NCBI GenBank assembly: GCA_018240785.1
Contig: JAFEFC010000033.1
Coordinates: forward strand, 24,996-88,995
Length of the DNA: 64,000 nt
Reading direction: 5' to 3'
Source: Pseudomonadota bacterium
GTDB taxonomy: Bacteria > Pseudomonadota > Gammaproteobacteria > Burkholderiales > Rhodocyclaceae
Part shown: one piece after another, positions 61,304-64,000 of the stretch
Numbering within the stretch: the first letter of the stretch is position 1
Layout of the letters: every line of letters begins with the position of its first letter
Program-made: the position numbers and the translations under genes
Notes under the pieces: generated by a model
The model's database searches: none
Seen by the model: the letters and a program-made list of their open reading frames with translations, nothing else
What the model was told of the DNA's origin: nothing

Positions 61304-62314
61304 ATGGCAAGAAAGATCACTTACCAGCAGGCCATCAACGAGGCCCTGGACCAGGAGATGAGCCGCGATCCGTCCGTGATCGTGATGGGCGAGGACAACG
61401 CCGGCGGGGCGGGCGCGCCGGGCGAGGAGGATGCCTGGGGCGGCGTGCTCGGCGTCACCAAGGGCCTCTTCCACAAGCATCCGGGCCGCGTGCTCGACAC
61501 GCCGATCTCGGAGTCGGGATTCATCGGCGCCGCGGTGGGGGCGGCCTGCAACGGACTGCGTCCGGTAGCCGAACTCATGTTCGTGGATTTCATGGGCGTA
61601 TGCCTGGACCAGATCTTCAACCAGGCGGCCAAGTTCAAGTACATGTTCGGCGGCAAGGCGCAGACGCCGGTGGTGATCCGCACCATGTACGGCGCCGGCT
61701 TCCGTGCCGCGGCCCAGCACTCGCAGTGCCTCTACAACGTCTTCACCCACATTCCGGGGCTGAAGGTGGTGGTGCCCTCCAACCCCTACGACGCCAAGGG
61801 CCTGCTGATCCAGGCGATCCGTGACAACGACCCGGTGATCTTCATGGAGCACAAGGTGCTCTACACGATGCAGGGCGAAGTGCCCGAGGAGAGCTACGCG
61901 ATTCCCTTCGGTGAGGCCAACGTGCTGCGCGAAGGCGACGACGTCACCATCGTGGCCTTCGGCCGCATGGTGAACTTCGCCAGCGAAGCGGCGGCTGCGG
62001 CGCAGAAGAAGGGCGTGCATTGCGAGGTCATCGATCCGCGCACCACGTCGCCGCTGGACGAGGACACCATCCTCGAGAGCGTGGAGAAGACCGGCCGCCT
62101 GGTCGTGGTGGACGAGTCCAACCCGCGCTGCAGCATGGCCAGCGACATCGCCGGCCTGGTGGCGCAGAAGGCCTTCGGGGCGCTCAAGGCGCCCATCGAG
62201 CTGGTCACCGCGCCGCATGTGCCGGTGCCGTTCAGCGATGCGCTGGAGGATCTCTACGTGCCCAGCGTGGCCCGCATCGAGGCGGCCATCATCAAAGCGA
62301 AGGAGTACAAGTGA
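61304..62314 (+). CDS. acoB: Acetoin dehydrogenase E1 component, beta subunit
   Basis: A 336-residue subunit. It has the transketolase pyrimidine-binding domain (VIVMGEDN, ETPISESGFIGAAVGAACNG-like block at about 67-85 reading DTPISESGFIG) and the C-terminal domain with VVVDESNPRCS. It completes the active site for TPP with AcoA. A GAGGAG site precedes ATG 61304. Its stop overlaps the acoC start. Confidence 0.95.
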   Translation: MARKITYQQAINEALDQEMSRDPSVIVMGEDNAGGAGAPGEEDAWGGVLGVTKGLFHKHPGRVLDTPISESGFIGAAVGAACNGLRPVAELMFVDFMGVCLDQIFNQAAKFKYMFGGKAQTPVVIRTMYGAGFRAAAQHSQCLYNVFTHIPGLKVVVPSNPYDAKGLLIQAIRDNDPVIFMEHKVLYTMQGEVPEESYAIPFGEANVLREGDDVTIVAFGRMVNFASEAAAAAQKKGVHCEVIDPRTTSPLDEDTILESVEKTGRLVVVDESNPRCSMASDIAGLVAQKAFGALKAPIELVTAPHVPVPFSDALEDLYVPSVARIEAAIIKAKEYK

Positions 62315-63426
62315 TGTCGCGCATCCACACCCTCACCATGCCGAAGTGGGGCCTTTCGATGAAGGAGGGCAAGGTCAATGGCTGGCTCCGGAAGCTCGGC
62401 GAGCCGGTCGCGGTCGGCGACGAGATCATCGAAGTCGAGAGCGAGAAGATCGCCGGCGGCATCGAGTCTCCGGTGGCCGGCGTGCTGCGCCGGCAACTGG
62501 CGAAGGCGGAGGACGTGCTGCCGGTGGGCGGCCTGCTCGGCATCGTCGCCGACGCCGAGGTGCCCGATGCCGAGATCGACGCTGCGGTAGAAGCCTTCAA
62601 CGCGAGTTTCGTGCCGCTAAGCGAGGAGGGCGAGGAAGCCGGTCCCGGCACGCAGACGGTCGAGGTGGGCGGGCGCCGCATCCGCTTCCTGAAGCGCGGC
62701 TCGGGCGGCGAGCCCATGGTGCTCATCCATGGCTTCGGCGGCGATCTCAACAACTGGCTCTTCAACCACGAGGCGCTGGCCGCCGGGCGCGCGGTGTATG
62801 CGCTCGACCTGCCGGGGCATGGCGAGTCGGTGAAGGAGGTGGGCGATGGCAGCCTGGGTACGCTGGCCGACGTGGTGCTTGGCTTCATGGACAGCCAGGG
62901 CCTGCAGGCCGCGCACCTGGCGGGCCACTCGATGGGCGGTGCGGTATCCCTCGCGATCGCCGGCAAGGCGCCGCAGCGGGTGCATTCGCTGACCCTGATC
63001 GGCAGCGCGGGGCTGGGCGAGGAGATCAACGCCGGCTACATCGACGGCTTCGTCTCCGCCGCGGACCGGCGCACGCTCAAGCCGCTGCTGACTCAGCTCT
63101 TCGCCGACGAGAGCCTGGTCACCCGCCAACTGGTCGACGACATCCTCAAGTACAAGCGGCTCGAGGGCGTGGATGCGGCGCTCGCCGCGATCTCCGCTGC
63201 GCTGTTCGACGAAGGCCGCCAGAAGACGGTGCTGGCCGAGCTGCCCGAGCGGCTGGGCAAGCCGGTGCTGGCGATCTGGGGCGCGGAGGACCGCATCATC
63301 CCGGTGAAGCACGCTCCCAGGGCCGCTGGCGAGGTACGCGTGGAAGTGCTGCCGGGCAAGGGGCACATGGTGCAGATGGAAGCCGCCAACGAGGTGAACC
63401 GGCTCATCGATCACTTCCTGTCCTGA
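62314..63426 (+). CDS. acoC: Acetoin dehydrogenase E2: lipoyl domain fused to alpha/beta hydrolase-type acetyltransferase
   Basis: A 370-residue AcoC. The N-terminal lipoyl domain carries the target Lys45 in EVESEKIAGG. After a short acidic linker (about 100-115) comes an alpha/beta hydrolase domain, with nucleophile Ser206 in GHSMGG and the catalytic His in GKGHMV. This replaces the usual trimer-forming E2 catalytic domain and is the known form of AcoC. No E3-binding domain is visible and no acoL gene follows. A strong terminator lies downstream. Confidence 0.94.
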   Translation: MSRIHTLTMPKWGLSMKEGKVNGWLRKLGEPVAVGDEIIEVESEKIAGGIESPVAGVLRRQLAKAEDVLPVGGLLGIVADAEVPDAEIDAAVEAFNASFVPLSEEGEEAGPGTQTVEVGGRRIRFLKRGSGGEPMVLIHGFGGDLNNWLFNHEALAAGRAVYALDLPGHGESVKEVGDGSLGTLADVVLGFMDSQGLQAAHLAGHSMGGAVSLAIAGKAPQRVHSLTLIGSAGLGEEINAGYIDGFVSAADRRTLKPLLTQLFADESLVTRQLVDDILKYKRLEGVDAALAAISAALFDEGRQKTVLAELPERLGKPVLAIWGAEDRIIPVKHAPRAAGEVRVEVLPGKGHMVQMEAANEVNRLIDHFLS

Positions 63427-63561
63427 AGCGGGGGCGCGGCAGGATCGCCTGGTGCGCGACGCCTTTCTTGCCGGGCGCATGCCCAGGCGACGCTACGCCG
63501 GCAGCCCGAGTTCGCCGCTGGAAGGCGTGATCAGCGGCAGCGCCTGATCCGGCGCGCGCCA

Positions 63562-63599
63562 CAACGACAACGGGCCGCATCCGCGGCCCGTTGTCGTTG
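63562..63599. terminator. Bidirectional terminator between acoC and thiC
   Basis: CAACGACAACGGGCCGC (63562-63578) and GCGGCCCGTTGTCGTTG (63583-63599) are exact reverse complements: a 17-bp stem with an ATCC loop. It sits between the convergent acoC and thiC genes. Confidence 0.88.
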
Positions 63600-63633
63600 C
63601 GCTGCCGGGCCTTCTCAGCCCGTCCGGCAGTCC

Positions 63634-64000
<367 letters not shown>

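Overview
The window is high-GC, densely coded DNA that looks like the chromosome of a denitrifying betaproteobacterium of the Thauera/Azoarcus/Aromatoleum type. The main reasons are an acetone carboxylase operon (acxABC), a nearby acetoin dehydrogenase operon, a benzoate dioxygenase reductase gene, FNR-type boxes, and REP-like intergenic hairpins. No rRNA, tRNA, CRISPR array, insertion sequence or prophage gene was seen. The genus is inferred from gene content, not proven.

Layout. 1-3034: end of a benzoate-type catabolic cluster (AAHS transporter, benC reductase) divergent from an AraC/XylS regulator, with a perfect FNR box between them. 3218-10013: three transporter/regulator blocks (Bcr/CflA-type MFS, MarR, MHS-type MFS, methyltransferase, pirin with a divergent LysR gene). 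10134-19960: redox and small-enzyme genes (glutathione reductase, DUF1345, DUF202, 3-hydroxybutyrate dehydrogenase, an unusual FAD-oxidoreductase/patatin fusion, FMN reductase, DoxX, VOC protein, aminotransferase). 20178-24701: divergent pckG and maeB, the C4-to-C3 gluconeogenic node. 24776-35328: patatin, PBP7-type peptidase, IclR regulator, six-gene Mrp-type cation/proton antiporter operon, RluF-type pseudouridine synthase. 35406-42124 (minus strand): glnS followed by a MacAB-like ABC export operon and a run of very small genes ending in a cysteine-rich protein. 42301-46893: fluoride channel, OmpA-family lipoprotein, REP hairpins, SWIM/SNF2 helicase.

47232-63426 is the most informative part: acetone carboxylase (acxABC), an acyl-CoA ligase probably making acetoacetyl-CoA, two sigma-54 activators, and acoXABC. 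Acetone plus CO2 becomes acetoacetate, then acetoacetyl-CoA and acetyl-CoA. Acetoin is cleaved to acetyl-CoA and acetaldehyde. 3-Hydroxybutyrate dehydrogenase, pckG and maeB elsewhere in the window would help use those C2/C4 products. The intergenic DNA shows three sigma-54 (-24/-12) promoters and two distinct palindromic upstream activator motifs. One, CGTCCG-N5-CGGACG, lies before both acxA and the activator gene at 54713. The other, with near-perfect 12-bp arms, lies between acoR and acoX. From this I infer that each activator serves its own operon.

The window ends with a strong hairpin terminator and the C-terminal third or less of thiC. No clear new defence or mobile system was found. 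The best candidates for undescribed biology are the FAD-oxidoreductase/patatin fusion beside bdhA, the acx enhancer motif, and the nested micro-ORF chain at 35406-36076.
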